Below are positions 8,526 to 16,642 of a stretch of DNA of 64,000 nucleotides, piece by piece (the first letter of the stretch is position 1; the number at the start of each line of letters is the position of its first letter). Below the pieces are notes generated by a model. It saw nothing but the letters and a program-made list of their open reading frames with translations. It was not told the origin of the DNA and did not search any database. This stretch comes from an uncultured Spirochaetaceae bacterium (GTDB lineage Bacteria > Spirochaetota > Spirochaetia > Treponematales > Treponemataceae), in the NCBI GenBank assembly GCA_902802305.1, contig CADCLG010000006.1, positions 62,001 to 126,000 on the forward strand, read 5' to 3'. The translations under genes and the position numbers were made by a program.

Positions 8526-9560
8526 ATGAAAAACCAGTTTATAAGAAATACAATTATACTTTCAGTTATCGCCCTGCTTGCAATTTTTCTGCCGGCACTT
8601 CTTATTCAGTTTGAAGTAATCAATGCTTACACCGCACAGATAATTACTCTTTCGGGAATAAACGCAATCATGGCGCTGAGCGTAAACATAATCTGCGGAA
8701 TCACTGGTCAGCTTTCTCTGGGACAGGCGGGATTTATGGCAATCGGTGCCTATTCTACAATCCTTTTGACACAAAATCTTCATATTCCGCTGGTAGTAAG
8801 CATCCTACTTGCCGGAATAATCACTGCAATCTTTGGCTTTTTAATCGGTTTTCCAACCTTAAAACTGGAAGGCGATTATCTTGCAATTGTAACTCTTGGT
8901 TTTGGTGAAATTATCCGTGTAATTTTGGTAAACTTAAAGGGAATCACAGGCGGTCCAAATGGAAAATCTTTTTCTACTTTGCTCTGTTTTAATCCAATGC
9001 TTGCCTATATCGTGATTATCGGCGTTCTTATTCTGCTGATTGTCCTCATACAGAATTTTATCCGCTCAACTTACGGTCGCGCAATTCTTGCAGTACGCGA
9101 AGATGAAATTGCAGCTAATTCTTCTGGTATTTCGGTTTTCCGTTACAAGATGATAGGTTTTGTAATTGCTTCTTTTGTTGCAGGAATCGGCGGTGCCCTT
9201 TATGTATGTCTGATTGGCTTTATCAAACCGGAACAGGCTTCTTTCAACAATTCAATCAACTATCTGATTTATGTTGTTCTTGGCGGTATGGGTTCTACTA
9301 CAGGTTCAGTTCTTGCAGCCTTTGTTCTTACTTATTTGCAGGAATTCCTCAGATTCTTAAAGAATTTCCGCCTGCTCATTTATCCGGTAATTTTGATTAT
9401 CGTTATGCTCTTCCGTCCACAGGGCTTGCTGGGACATAAAGAAGTTTCATTTGTAAAATGCTATGAATGGCTTAAGGCTGGCGGATTAAAAAAACTGTTT
9501 GCTAAAAAGGCAAAAACAGCTGAAGCTTCACAATCAGATTTAGCAAAGGAGGAAAAATAA
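8526..9560 (+). CDS. livM: Branched-chain amino acid ABC transporter permease LivM
   Basis: 344 residues, the second membrane subunit of the importer. Typical segments are GQLSLGQAGFMAIGAYS, YLAIVTLGFGEIIRVI, GITGGPNG and YVVLGGMGSTTGSVLAA, followed by FRPQGLLG near the C-terminus. The C-terminal tail after that motif is lysine and alanine rich. AGGGAGGG lies 8 nt before the ATG. It sits 14 nt after livH and 1 nt before livG. Confidence 0.93.
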   Translation: MKNQFIRNTIILSVIALLAIFLPALLIQFEVINAYTAQIITLSGINAIMALSVNIICGITGQLSLGQAGFMAIGAYSTILLTQNLHIPLVVSILLAGIITAIFGFLIGFPTLKLEGDYLAIVTLGFGEIIRVILVNLKGITGGPNGKSFSTLLCFNPMLAYIVIIGVLILLIVLIQNFIRSTYGRAILAVREDEIAANSSGISVFRYKMIGFVIASFVAGIGGALYVCLIGFIKPEQASFNNSINYLIYVVLGGMGSTTGSVLAAFVLTYLQEFLRFLKNFRLLIYPVILIIVMLFRPQGLLGHKEVSFVKCYEWLKAGGLKKLFAKKAKTAEASQSDLAKEEK

Positions 9561-9561
9561 T

Positions 9562-10359
9562 ATGGCAGAAGAAAAAAAGACTGTTTTGCAGGCTTCCGAT
9601 ATTTCTATTGTTTTTGGCGGACTTACTGCGGTTTCAAATTTTTCCTGTGAATTAAAAGAAGGCGAGCTTGTTGGTTTGATTGGACCAAACGGTGCCGGTA
9701 AAACAACAATTTTTAATATGTTAAGTGGAGTTTATACTCCTACAAGCGGTCAGATTACTTTTTGGGACAGAGATAATAAAGTCCGAGTAATCAACAAAAA
9801 ATCTCCTGCCCAGCTCAATAAAATGGGAATTGCCCGCACTTTTCAGAACATTCGTCTCTTTGGTAACCTTACCGTTGCAGATAATGTTAGAATCGCCCTT
9901 CATAATCAGAGAATTGTAAATCCTTTTGATGTTCTTCTCAGACTTCCTCGCTTTAGACGGGATGAAAAGATTATGACCCAGCGTGTTGATGAACTGCTTT
10001 CAATCCTCAAAATTCAGGATAAAAAAGACGAACTTGCAAAAAATTTGTCTTACGGTGAGCAGCGAAAACTTGAAATTGCCCGCGCTATTGCTTCTAATCC
10101 TAAAGTTCTTCTTTTGGATGAACCAGCTGCCGGTATGAACCCTCAGGAAACCGAAGAATTGCGCCAGATGATAGAAATTATTCGCCGTGATTTTAATCTC
10201 ACTGTCCTTTTGATTGAGCATGACATGAAGTTTGTAATGGGAATCTGTGAAAGAATTATGGTTTTGGATTATGGAAGAATCATTGCACATGGAACTCCTG
10301 ATGAAATAAAGACAAATCCTGATGTAATTAAAGCTTACTTAGGGAACGAAGCAAGCTAG
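9562..10359 (+). CDS. livG: Branched-chain amino acid ABC transporter ATP-binding protein LivG
   Basis: 265 residues. This cytoplasmic ATPase pairs with LivF to power import. Walker A is GPNGAGKTT, the signature is LSYGEQRKLEIARA, Walker B is VLLLDEPAAGMNP, and the switch histidine lies in LLIEHDMKFVMG. The AAGMNP after Walker B is characteristic of LivG rather than LivF. An AAAGGAGG Shine-Dalgarno lies inside the end of livM. Confidence 0.94.
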   Translation: MAEEKKTVLQASDISIVFGGLTAVSNFSCELKEGELVGLIGPNGAGKTTIFNMLSGVYTPTSGQITFWDRDNKVRVINKKSPAQLNKMGIARTFQNIRLFGNLTVADNVRIALHNQRIVNPFDVLLRLPRFRRDEKIMTQRVDELLSILKIQDKKDELAKNLSYGEQRKLEIARAIASNPKVLLLDEPAAGMNPQETEELRQMIEIIRRDFNLTVLLIEHDMKFVMGICERIMVLDYGRIIAHGTPDEIKTNPDVIKAYLGNEAS

Positions 10360-10373
10360 AAAAGGAGATATTT

Positions 10374-11078
10374 ATGTTAAAAGTAGAGAATCTTATTGTA
10401 AATTACGGGGCAATCCGTGCTATAAAAAATATTTCGTTCAATGTAGAAAAGGGCGAAATCATTACATTGATTGGTGCTAATGGAGCTGGAAAAACAACAA
10501 CCTTACATGCAATTTCAAATATCATAAAAAAGCAGGCAGGCAAAATCCTTTTTAAGAATGAAGATATTACAAATATTGCTCCCGATAAAATTGTTGCGCG
10601 AAATCTTATTCAGGTTCCAGAAGGACGCCGTATTTTCCAGAATCTTACTGTAAAAGAAAATCTGGAACTTGGTGCCTTTTTGCGAAAAGATAAAGCGCAG
10701 ATTAAACTTGATTTGGAGCGCGTTTTTGATTATTTTCCTAGATTGAAGGAAAGAATTAAACAAAATGCCGGTACTCTCTCTGGTGGTGAGTTGCAGATGC
10801 TTGCTATGGGGCGTGCGCTTATGGCCCAACCTGATTTGCTTTTGCTCGATGAACCTTCCATGGGACTTGCGCCAATTTTTGTTGATGAGATTTTTAATAT
10901 TGTTCAGAAAATCAATAAGGACGGAACGACAATTCTTTTGGTTGAACAAAATGCATTTAAGGCTTTGTCAATTGCTGACAGAGGGTATATACTTGAAACA
11001 GGCGAAATCACAAAAAGTGGTGCGGCACAGGATTTAATTAGCGATCCGGCCGTAAAAGAAGCCTATCTCGGAGGTTAA
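10374..11078 (+). CDS. livF: Branched-chain amino acid ABC transporter ATP-binding protein LivF
   Basis: 234 residues, the usual LivF length. Walker A is GANGAGKTT, the signature LSGGELQMLAMGRAL, Walker B LLLLDEPSMGLAP and the H-loop position is LVEQNAFKAL (glutamine, as is usual in LivF). AAAGGAGAT precedes the ATG. It is the last gene of the operon. No livK/livJ binding protein follows or precedes, so the periplasmic receptor must be encoded elsewhere. Confidence 0.94.
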   Translation: MLKVENLIVNYGAIRAIKNISFNVEKGEIITLIGANGAGKTTTLHAISNIIKKQAGKILFKNEDITNIAPDKIVARNLIQVPEGRRIFQNLTVKENLELGAFLRKDKAQIKLDLERVFDYFPRLKERIKQNAGTLSGGELQMLAMGRALMAQPDLLLLDEPSMGLAPIFVDEIFNIVQKINKDGTTILLVEQNAFKALSIADRGYILETGEITKSGAAQDLISDPAVKEAYLGG

Positions 11079-11150
11079 AAGCAGCCCTTGCATTGGTACT
11101 TTGACAAGTATTGATACCAGCTGCTTTCACAGTTTGCAAGACAAACTGTG
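11078..11150 (-). repeat. Bipartite hairpin repeat, copy 3 (inverted)
   Basis: Read on the minus strand, this has the same order as the other copies. Hairpin 1 is CACAGTTTG/CAAACTGTG (plus-strand 11128-11136 and 11142-11150) and hairpin 2 is AAAGCAGC/GCTGCTTT (plus-strand 11078-11085 and 11120-11127). It begins at the last base of the livF stop codon and could also act as the 3' end structure of the liv mRNA. Confidence 0.75.
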
Positions 11151-11172
11151 AATTGGTTTTTAGGAGGTTTAT

Positions 11173-11817
11173 ATGATTATTCGAGATGTGATGACAAAAA
11201 ATCCAGTGTGTGTAACAGAATCTACCTCTGTTACCGAAGCAAAACAAATTATGAACAGCAAGAAAATCAACAAGCTGCCGGTTTTAAACAGCTCTAAAAA
11301 ACTTGTTGGTATTATTACAAAGAATGATATTGCAAAGGTTTCTCCTTCAGAGGCAACTACCCTTGATATGTATGAAATCAGTTCTCTGCTTGCAAAACTA
11401 ACCTGCGGAAAATTTATGACCAAAAAGGTTATTACAATCAGTGAGTCAGAAATTGTTGAAGAAGCTGCAAGAATCATGGCAGATAAAAATATCGGTTGTC
11501 TGCCGGTTGTAAATGATGATGTGGTTGTAGGAATTGTTACAGAAAGTGATTTGTTCGAGCTTTTTGTTCAGATGTTTGGTGCCCGTGAAAGTGGTGTAAG
11601 AGCAAACTTCCAGCAGGTAGACAAACCTGGTCAGCTTTCAAAAATCTTCAGTGCAATTGCCGACAAAAAAGGAAATATAATTTCAGTAGTTACACGCGAA
11701 TCAAAAATCGAAGGAAAAAGGCGAGTTACAGTAAAAGCCAGCGATATTTCGGTTGATGAAATGAAGGAAATCCTACAAAACGCAGAAGCTGATATTATTG
11801 ATATCAGGATGGTATAA
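11173..11817 (+). CDS. CBS-pair domain protein with C-terminal ACT-like region
   Basis: 214 residues, organised like AcuB-type regulators. CBS 1 spans about residues 1-60 (RDVMTKNPVCVTESTSV to GIITKNDIAKV). CBS 2 spans about 75-135 (CGKFMTKKVITISESEIV to GIVTESDLFELF). A C-terminal segment (FQQVDKPGQLSKIFSAIADK) looks like an ACT domain. CBS pairs bind adenosyl nucleotides and ACT domains bind small metabolites, so this is probably a cytoplasmic energy or metabolite sensor. TTAGGAGG precedes the ATG. Its stop overlaps the next start by one base, suggesting translational coupling with the unknown gene that follows. Confidence 0.85.
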   Translation: MIIRDVMTKNPVCVTESTSVTEAKQIMNSKKINKLPVLNSSKKLVGIITKNDIAKVSPSEATTLDMYEISSLLAKLTCGKFMTKKVITISESEIVEEAARIMADKNIGCLPVVNDDVVVGIVTESDLFELFVQMFGARESGVRANFQQVDKPGQLSKIFSAIADKKGNIISVVTRESKIEGKRRVTVKASDISVDEMKEILQNAEADIIDIRMV

Positions 11818-13280
11818 TGAATCTTAACCCTTCTTTTATAATTGATAAATTTCTCTCAACTTACCTCGATGTTTTCACCGTTGATTATTTTTATCGTTAT
11901 ATAAGAAGCAAGGGTGAGCGGATAACAAGAAGCCAGGCTCATGATATTCTTAATTCCTCCGACTTTGTTTTTTCTCTGGTCGGAGATGAATATATCACCA
12001 GAGCCGGAGTTTTTACTGGACGATGGTTCAGCTTTAAGCCGTCAAAAGAAGAAATAAAAAAAAGGCATATAATTCTTGGACATAGATGTATGCCTTTTGT
12101 AAATCCCAATATTGCACCGGACCAGATATGTGTCTGCACTCCTAGAAAAATGGTCTTTCCAGATGAAACTGTTTTTTCAATGAATCTGGCCATGGATGTT
12201 TTTGCACTTTTTGGTGAAGGTTATGTTATTCCTTATCTCTTTAATGATGCAGCAAATAAAACTAAATCTATTGCCTCTTTGCAGTATACTAACATGCCGA
12301 CTGAGATTTCTTTAACTTCCTGGCCACTGGATGAAATTATAGAAAAAAAAGATTTTAAGTATGGTGACCGTTTGCTTTGCAGGGTAGTTGACTGGGCAAA
12401 TAATGAAGTTGAAATAATCGTTCAGAAAAATGAATCAAAAAGTGAGATTTCTAAAGCCGATATTCAGCGCGAAGAATGGTATTCTGATTTTGAAAACGGC
12501 ATTTTGGCAAGTCTAAAGAAAAACGGACCTGCAAGTTCAATTGAGGAACAGCTTGCCTTTTTATTTTTGGAAAACGAGCGTGAACTTTGTATAGAAAATT
12601 GCGGCAGTTCAGAAGAGTTCTTAAAGCATACAAAAAAAATAGGCTTTGCCCCTTATGGCGTTGAATCAAGAATCTGGCAAACCGGACAAACAATTCCATA
12701 TATCGGCCCCTGGAATAATGAAGTTTCAACAGAAGTTCTCTTTTCAAACATATCTTTAGTATTTGCCCCCCAAATAATTGACTGCTATTTAAAGAATTAT
12801 ATTTATGAAAGCCGGCGAAAACACGTAAAAAAGACTATAGACGAATTGATAAATGACATATTTCCTGTTTCATTAAAAATGTCTACAACAGAACGCAAGC
12901 TGCTTTTATTGAATATAGAAAAACGGCATGATATAATGAAAAAAGAATATAATCAGTTTGCAGAACATGAAAATGAACCTGTCAGAAATCGTGTTATAAC
13001 TTTATTTTCTCAAGTAAGTTCCCTGTTATGCTCAATTGGCTGCTCAGGTTTAAAGTTGGAAATGTTTCCCCAGCAGGAACTGATTATTCTTACTCAACTG
13101 TTTAATCATATAGAGAGAATAATTGAGGAATTAGAAAATGTTTATTTGAGAGATCAGCTTCCACTTGATGATATTCAGCTTTCTCTAGAAGGTATGGAAG
13201 ATACCTTTGATGAGATTTTTGATACACTGAATAATTCTCTGGAGGTTAATACATACAAAAGTATAAAAATAGTTGAATAA
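11817..13280 (+). CDS. Conserved hypothetical protein, coupled to CBS gene
   Basis: 487 residues; I do not recognise a family. The protein looks soluble, with no signal peptide or membrane segments. The first 60 residues (FLSTYLDVFTVDYFYRYIRSKGE...SQAHDILNSS) read like a helical or winged-helix-type start. A middle part (about 80-220) has alternating hydrophobic strands and the repeated RVVDWANNEVEIIVQ pattern. The last 150 residues are strongly helical and acidic. Its one-base overlap with the CBS/ACT gene suggests they act together, and a PTS EIIA gene follows 32 nt later. The function is unknown. Confidence 0.7.
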   Translation: MNLNPSFIIDKFLSTYLDVFTVDYFYRYIRSKGERITRSQAHDILNSSDFVFSLVGDEYITRAGVFTGRWFSFKPSKEEIKKRHIILGHRCMPFVNPNIAPDQICVCTPRKMVFPDETVFSMNLAMDVFALFGEGYVIPYLFNDAANKTKSIASLQYTNMPTEISLTSWPLDEIIEKKDFKYGDRLLCRVVDWANNEVEIIVQKNESKSEISKADIQREEWYSDFENGILASLKKNGPASSIEEQLAFLFLENERELCIENCGSSEEFLKHTKKIGFAPYGVESRIWQTGQTIPYIGPWNNEVSTEVLFSNISLVFAPQIIDCYLKNYIYESRRKHVKKTIDELINDIFPVSLKMSTTERKLLLLNIEKRHDIMKKEYNQFAEHENEPVRNRVITLFSQVSSLLCSIGCSGLKLEMFPQQELIILTQLFNHIERIIEELENVYLRDQLPLDDIQLSLEGMEDTFDEIFDTLNNSLEVNTYKSIKIVE

Positions 13281-13312
13281 GTTAGGGAAAAAATTAGGAG
13301 TATATAAAAAAA

Positions 13313-13786
13313 ATGGAGACAGAAAACAACAGTTACATTGCTGACATGATTCATAACGGCGGTGTATACAAGGATGTTGAGGGCACAACACCACAGGAAG
13401 TATATGAAAACATTTCAAAAATGATAAAATTGCCCGATGGTATTACAGCAGAACAGGTGTATAATTCTTTATGTGCCAGAGAAAAAGTATTGAGCACAGC
13501 TGTTGGTAATGGAATTGCTCTTCCACATGCACGTTCACCAATTATGAGGAGTGAGCAGGAACAAAAGATTTGTGTGGTTTATTTAAAGAACCCCTTGAAC
13601 ATGAATGCACCGGATGAACGTTTGGTTTATGTCATGTTTATTCTTTTGACTCATAACTCTCAGGTTCATTTACAGATTCTTTCAGGTTTAGCCGGACTTT
13701 TTAGAAGTTTGCGCTTTAGAAAGGCACTTGAAGCAAAAGCTGACGAAGCCGAGCTTCTTTCTTTAATCAGGGAATTAGATAAATAA
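13313..13786 (+). CDS. PTS EIIA type-2 (fructose/mannitol/PtsN-like) domain protein
   Basis: 157 residues. The phosphorylatable histidine is H72 in VGNGIALPHAR, the classical EIIA type-2 signature, followed by DERLVYVMFILLTHNSQVHLQILSGLAGLFR, which matches the family C-terminal half. No EIIB or EIIC is adjacent, so it is more likely a regulatory EIIA (PtsN-like) than part of a sugar permease. The position between the CBS/unknown pair and transketolase suggests a link to carbon or energy status, which is inference. Confidence 0.85.
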   Translation: METENNSYIADMIHNGGVYKDVEGTTPQEVYENISKMIKLPDGITAEQVYNSLCAREKVLSTAVGNGIALPHARSPIMRSEQEQKICVVYLKNPLNMNAPDERLVYVMFILLTHNSQVHLQILSGLAGLFRSLRFRKALEAKADEAELLSLIRELDK

Positions 13787-13813
13787 ATATTGTTTTAAAA
13801 TTAGGAGTTATTT

Positions 13814-15790
13814 ATGGACAAAAAAGGCGTAGAGGCGGTAGCTCTTTCTATCCGCAGTTTATCAATGGATGCAATTCAGAAGGCAAACTCTGGACATCCT
13901 GGACTTCCTCTTGGAGCAGCAGAGGCAGCAGCAGTTTTGTATGGTGAAATCATGAAGCACAATCCTGCAAACTCAAAATGGGTTGATAGAGACCGTTTTG
14001 TTCTTTCCGCAGGTCATGGTTCAATGCTGCTTTACAGTATTCTTCATTTGGCTGGATACAAAGTAAGTATGGATGATATCAAGAACTTCCGTCAGGTTGG
14101 TTCTAAATGTCCTGGTCATCCTGAGTTTGGTGAGACAGATGGTGTTGAATGTACTGGTGGTCCACTTGGACAGGGCGTTTCAATGGCTGTTGGTATGGCA
14201 ATTGCCGAATCTATGCTTGCTGCTAAGTTCAACACTCCAGCTCATAAAATTGTAGACCATTATACATACTCTCTGGTTGGAGAAGGTTGTCTTCAGGAAG
14301 GTGTTGCTTCTGAAGCTTCTTCTTTAGCTGGTAACCTTAAACTTGGAAAGCTCATTGTATTCTACGATCAGAACAAGATTTCTATCGACGGATGCACAGA
14401 TATTACTTTCACTGATGATATCGCAAAACGCTACGAAGCTTATGGCTGGCAGGTTCTCAAAGGTGATATGTATGATATCGAAGGTATTGTTAAACTTGTA
14501 GAAGAAGCTAAAAAATGCAGTGACAAGCCTTCTTTGATTATGCTTAAATCAATCATTGGTAAGGGTGCTCCAAAACAGAATACAGCTGATGTTCACGGTG
14601 CTCCACTTGGTGCAGAAGGAATTATCGAAGCTAAGAAAACTCTTGGACTTCCAACAGACAAAGACTTCTACGTTGTTCCAGAAGCTTATAAATATTTTGA
14701 AGATAAAAAAGCTGCATTTGCAAAAGCAGAAGCAGACTGGAATGCAGACTTTGCTGCCTGGGCTAAAGAAAATCCTGAACTCAAGAAGCTTTGGGATGCT
14801 TACCATTCAGATGCAGTTACAGACGAATCTGTAAAAGATGTTGAATACAAAGTTGGAGATGCATGTGCTACACGTGATGCTTCAGGAAAAGCTTTGAACG
14901 TAATTGCTGCCCGCTATGCTAACCTTGTTGGTGGTTCTGCTGACTTGATGGGACCAAATAAAACTGCATTCAAGGCAACTGACAATGGTACTTTCAGTCC
15001 TGCTAACCGCGCCGGCCGTACAATTGAATACGGTATCCGCGAGTTTGCAATGTCTGCTGTTTGTGCAGGTATTTCTTTACACGGTGGTTTGAGACCATTC
15101 TGCGCTACATTCTTAGTATTTGCAGATTATCTCCGCCCATCTCTCCGCGTTGTTTCTTTGATGAAGCAGCCTGTAATTTACGTATTCACACACGATTCAA
15201 TTTATGTTGGTGAAGATGGTCCAACTCATCAGCCAATTGAAACAATGACTTCTTTGCGTGCAATTCCTGGTGTTCAGGCTATCCGTCCAGGTGACCCAGA
15301 AGAATCTATGGAAGCATGGAAAATTGCTTATGCTTCTAAAGAGCATCCAGTTTGTATGGCATTTACCCGCCAGGCACTTGCTGTTTATGAAAAAGCTGAT
15401 AAAGACTGGAAGAAAAACATGGCAGAAAAGGGTGCTTACATTGTACAGGAAGGAAGTGCAAATCCTGACATCACAATTCTTGCAAGCGGTTCAGAAGTAA
15501 ATATGGCTCTGGATGCTGCAAAACTTGTAAGTGGAAAAGCAATCCGTGTTGTTTCTGTTCCAGATTTGAAGAAGTTTGAAAATCTTTCTAAAGCAGAACA
15601 GGATAAGATTATCGGAAATACAAAACGAATTGTTTGTACAGAAGCCGGTATTTCTATGGAATGGCTGCAGTTCACTTCAAAAGAGAACTGCTTCTGTCTT
15701 GATAACTTTGGTACTTCTGGTCCTGCTAAGAAAGTTGCTGAATACTTCCACTTTACAGCAGAAGATTTAGCAAAAGTTTTGCAGAAATAA
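13814..15790 (+). CDS. tkt: Transketolase
   Basis: 658 residues, full length. This is the thiamine-diphosphate enzyme of the non-oxidative pentose phosphate pathway that transfers two-carbon units between ketose and aldose phosphates. Motifs: AGHGSMLLYS, CTGGPLGQGVSMAVGMA, the ThDP-binding GEGCLQEGVASEAS...YDQNKISIDG stretch, and the pyrimidine-domain EYGIREFAMSAV with SIYVGEDGPTHQPIE. It lies 27 nt after the EIIA gene with TTAGGAG before the ATG. Together with the phosphoketolase further right it serves C5/C6 sugar catabolism. Confidence 0.97.
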   Translation: MDKKGVEAVALSIRSLSMDAIQKANSGHPGLPLGAAEAAAVLYGEIMKHNPANSKWVDRDRFVLSAGHGSMLLYSILHLAGYKVSMDDIKNFRQVGSKCPGHPEFGETDGVECTGGPLGQGVSMAVGMAIAESMLAAKFNTPAHKIVDHYTYSLVGEGCLQEGVASEASSLAGNLKLGKLIVFYDQNKISIDGCTDITFTDDIAKRYEAYGWQVLKGDMYDIEGIVKLVEEAKKCSDKPSLIMLKSIIGKGAPKQNTADVHGAPLGAEGIIEAKKTLGLPTDKDFYVVPEAYKYFEDKKAAFAKAEADWNADFAAWAKENPELKKLWDAYHSDAVTDESVKDVEYKVGDACATRDASGKALNVIAARYANLVGGSADLMGPNKTAFKATDNGTFSPANRAGRTIEYGIREFAMSAVCAGISLHGGLRPFCATFLVFADYLRPSLRVVSLMKQPVIYVFTHDSIYVGEDGPTHQPIETMTSLRAIPGVQAIRPGDPEESMEAWKIAYASKEHPVCMAFTRQALAVYEKADKDWKKNMAEKGAYIVQEGSANPDITILASGSEVNMALDAAKLVSGKAIRVVSVPDLKKFENLSKAEQDKIIGNTKRIVCTEAGISMEWLQFTSKENCFCLDNFGTSGPAKKVAEYFHFTAEDLAKVLQK

Positions 15791-15819
15791 AATAATCAGT
15801 AAAATAAACTGAATACTGT

Positions 15820-15856
15820 AAGGGTTGCTCAAGCGTCTTGGGCAGCCCTTTCTTTT
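15820..15856 (+). terminator. Terminator of tkt, overlapping the convergent gene end
   Basis: AAGGGTTGCTC (15820-15830) pairs with GGGCAGCCCTT (15840-15850) through mostly Watson-Crick and G-T pairs, followed by TCTTTT. The stem includes the stop codon of the opposing membrane-protein gene. Confidence 0.7.
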
Positions 15857-16521
15857 GGTTCCAGTAGTTTTTTCAGAGGTTTTCCTACTAGAGTAATTAC
15901 TGGTCCTAAAAGAACAGACATCGCTATTGAACCGACCACCGAACCTTGTAATCCTGCCGACGAAACTTTACCGACAATCACACCAATCAAAACCGCTGAC
16001 AAATCAAAAATAATTCTTACAATAAAAAAAGGAACCTTTGGCATCCAGCTGCTGATAATGTTTGGCATGGCATCATAAGGGGCAACTCCCATCTGGGCAT
16101 TCATGTAAATAGCAGCGACAATCACAAATAGCAGCAGGGCAAGTGCAAAAATACCTAGTTTACCTGCAAAGCCGACTGAAAGCATAAATGCATGGAAACC
16201 TGTCTTTTCCCAAATCCATTGGCATAAATCAACGACATAACCAATCAAAATCATGTTTGCAAGAGTTCCAAAACCAATTCTGTCCGGTCCAAAAATAAAA
16301 GTGAAAATGAACATAAGGCCATAAACTAAAACCTCTGTATTTCCAAGACCCCAGTTAAGGGCGGCTGCAATATTCAGATTCATAAAGCTTGCAGGGTCCG
16401 TTCCCCAGCCAATTTCAACGAGAATTGAAACAAAAACGCCCATGAGAATTACTGCCGGCAGCATAAAGGCAAGTTTTTTCCAAAAGTTTGGAACTATAAA
16501 TTGTTTGAATGTAAATTTCAT
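15829..16521 (-). CDS. YczE/YyaS/YitT family integral membrane protein
   Basis: 230 residues with about five hydrophobic segments: VILMGVFVSILVEIG, VLVYGLMFIFTFIFG, TLANMILIGYVVDL, LGIFALALLLFVIVAAIY, and FIVRIIFDLSAVLIGVIVG. The GWGTDPASFMNLNIA motif and AQMGVAPYDAMP segment match the YczE/YitT group. The family function is not well defined; some members affect surfactin regulation or export in Bacillus. AGGAAG lies just upstream of the ATG. It stands alone on the minus strand between tkt and purD. Confidence 0.8.
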   Translation of the reverse strand: MKFTFKQFIVPNFWKKLAFMLPAVILMGVFVSILVEIGWGTDPASFMNLNIAAALNWGLGNTEVLVYGLMFIFTFIFGPDRIGFGTLANMILIGYVVDLCQWIWEKTGFHAFMLSVGFAGKLGIFALALLLFVIVAAIYMNAQMGVAPYDAMPNIISSWMPKVPFFIVRIIFDLSAVLIGVIVGKVSSAGLQGSVVGSIAMSVLLGPVITLVGKPLKKLLEPKERAAQDA

Positions 16522-16607
16522 ATTTCTTCCTGTTATAAAAAATGGTTAAAATAAATATATCTGCTTATTTTAGCGATTTGCATAAAAAAATGGAATTAAA
16601 ACTTTTA

Positions 16608-16636
16608 TTGTAAATTATCTGTATTTCCAGTAAAAT
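16608..16636 (+). promoter_or_regulatory. Promoter of purD
   Basis: TTGTAA (16608-16613), a 17-bp spacer and TAAAAT (16631-16636). The ATG at 16643 comes 6 nt after the -10 box, so the expected transcription start coincides with the start codon. No Shine-Dalgarno is present. Confidence 0.75.
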
Positions 16637-16642
16637 TAAAGA

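Noticed and set aside
1069..11150. Integron attC sites as an explanation of the double-hairpin repeats
   Set aside because: Treponema denticola carries an integron, so this was considered. The repeats have two separate hairpins, lack a GTTRRRY/RYYYAAC core pair, differ in orientation, and flank housekeeping genes rather than a cassette array.
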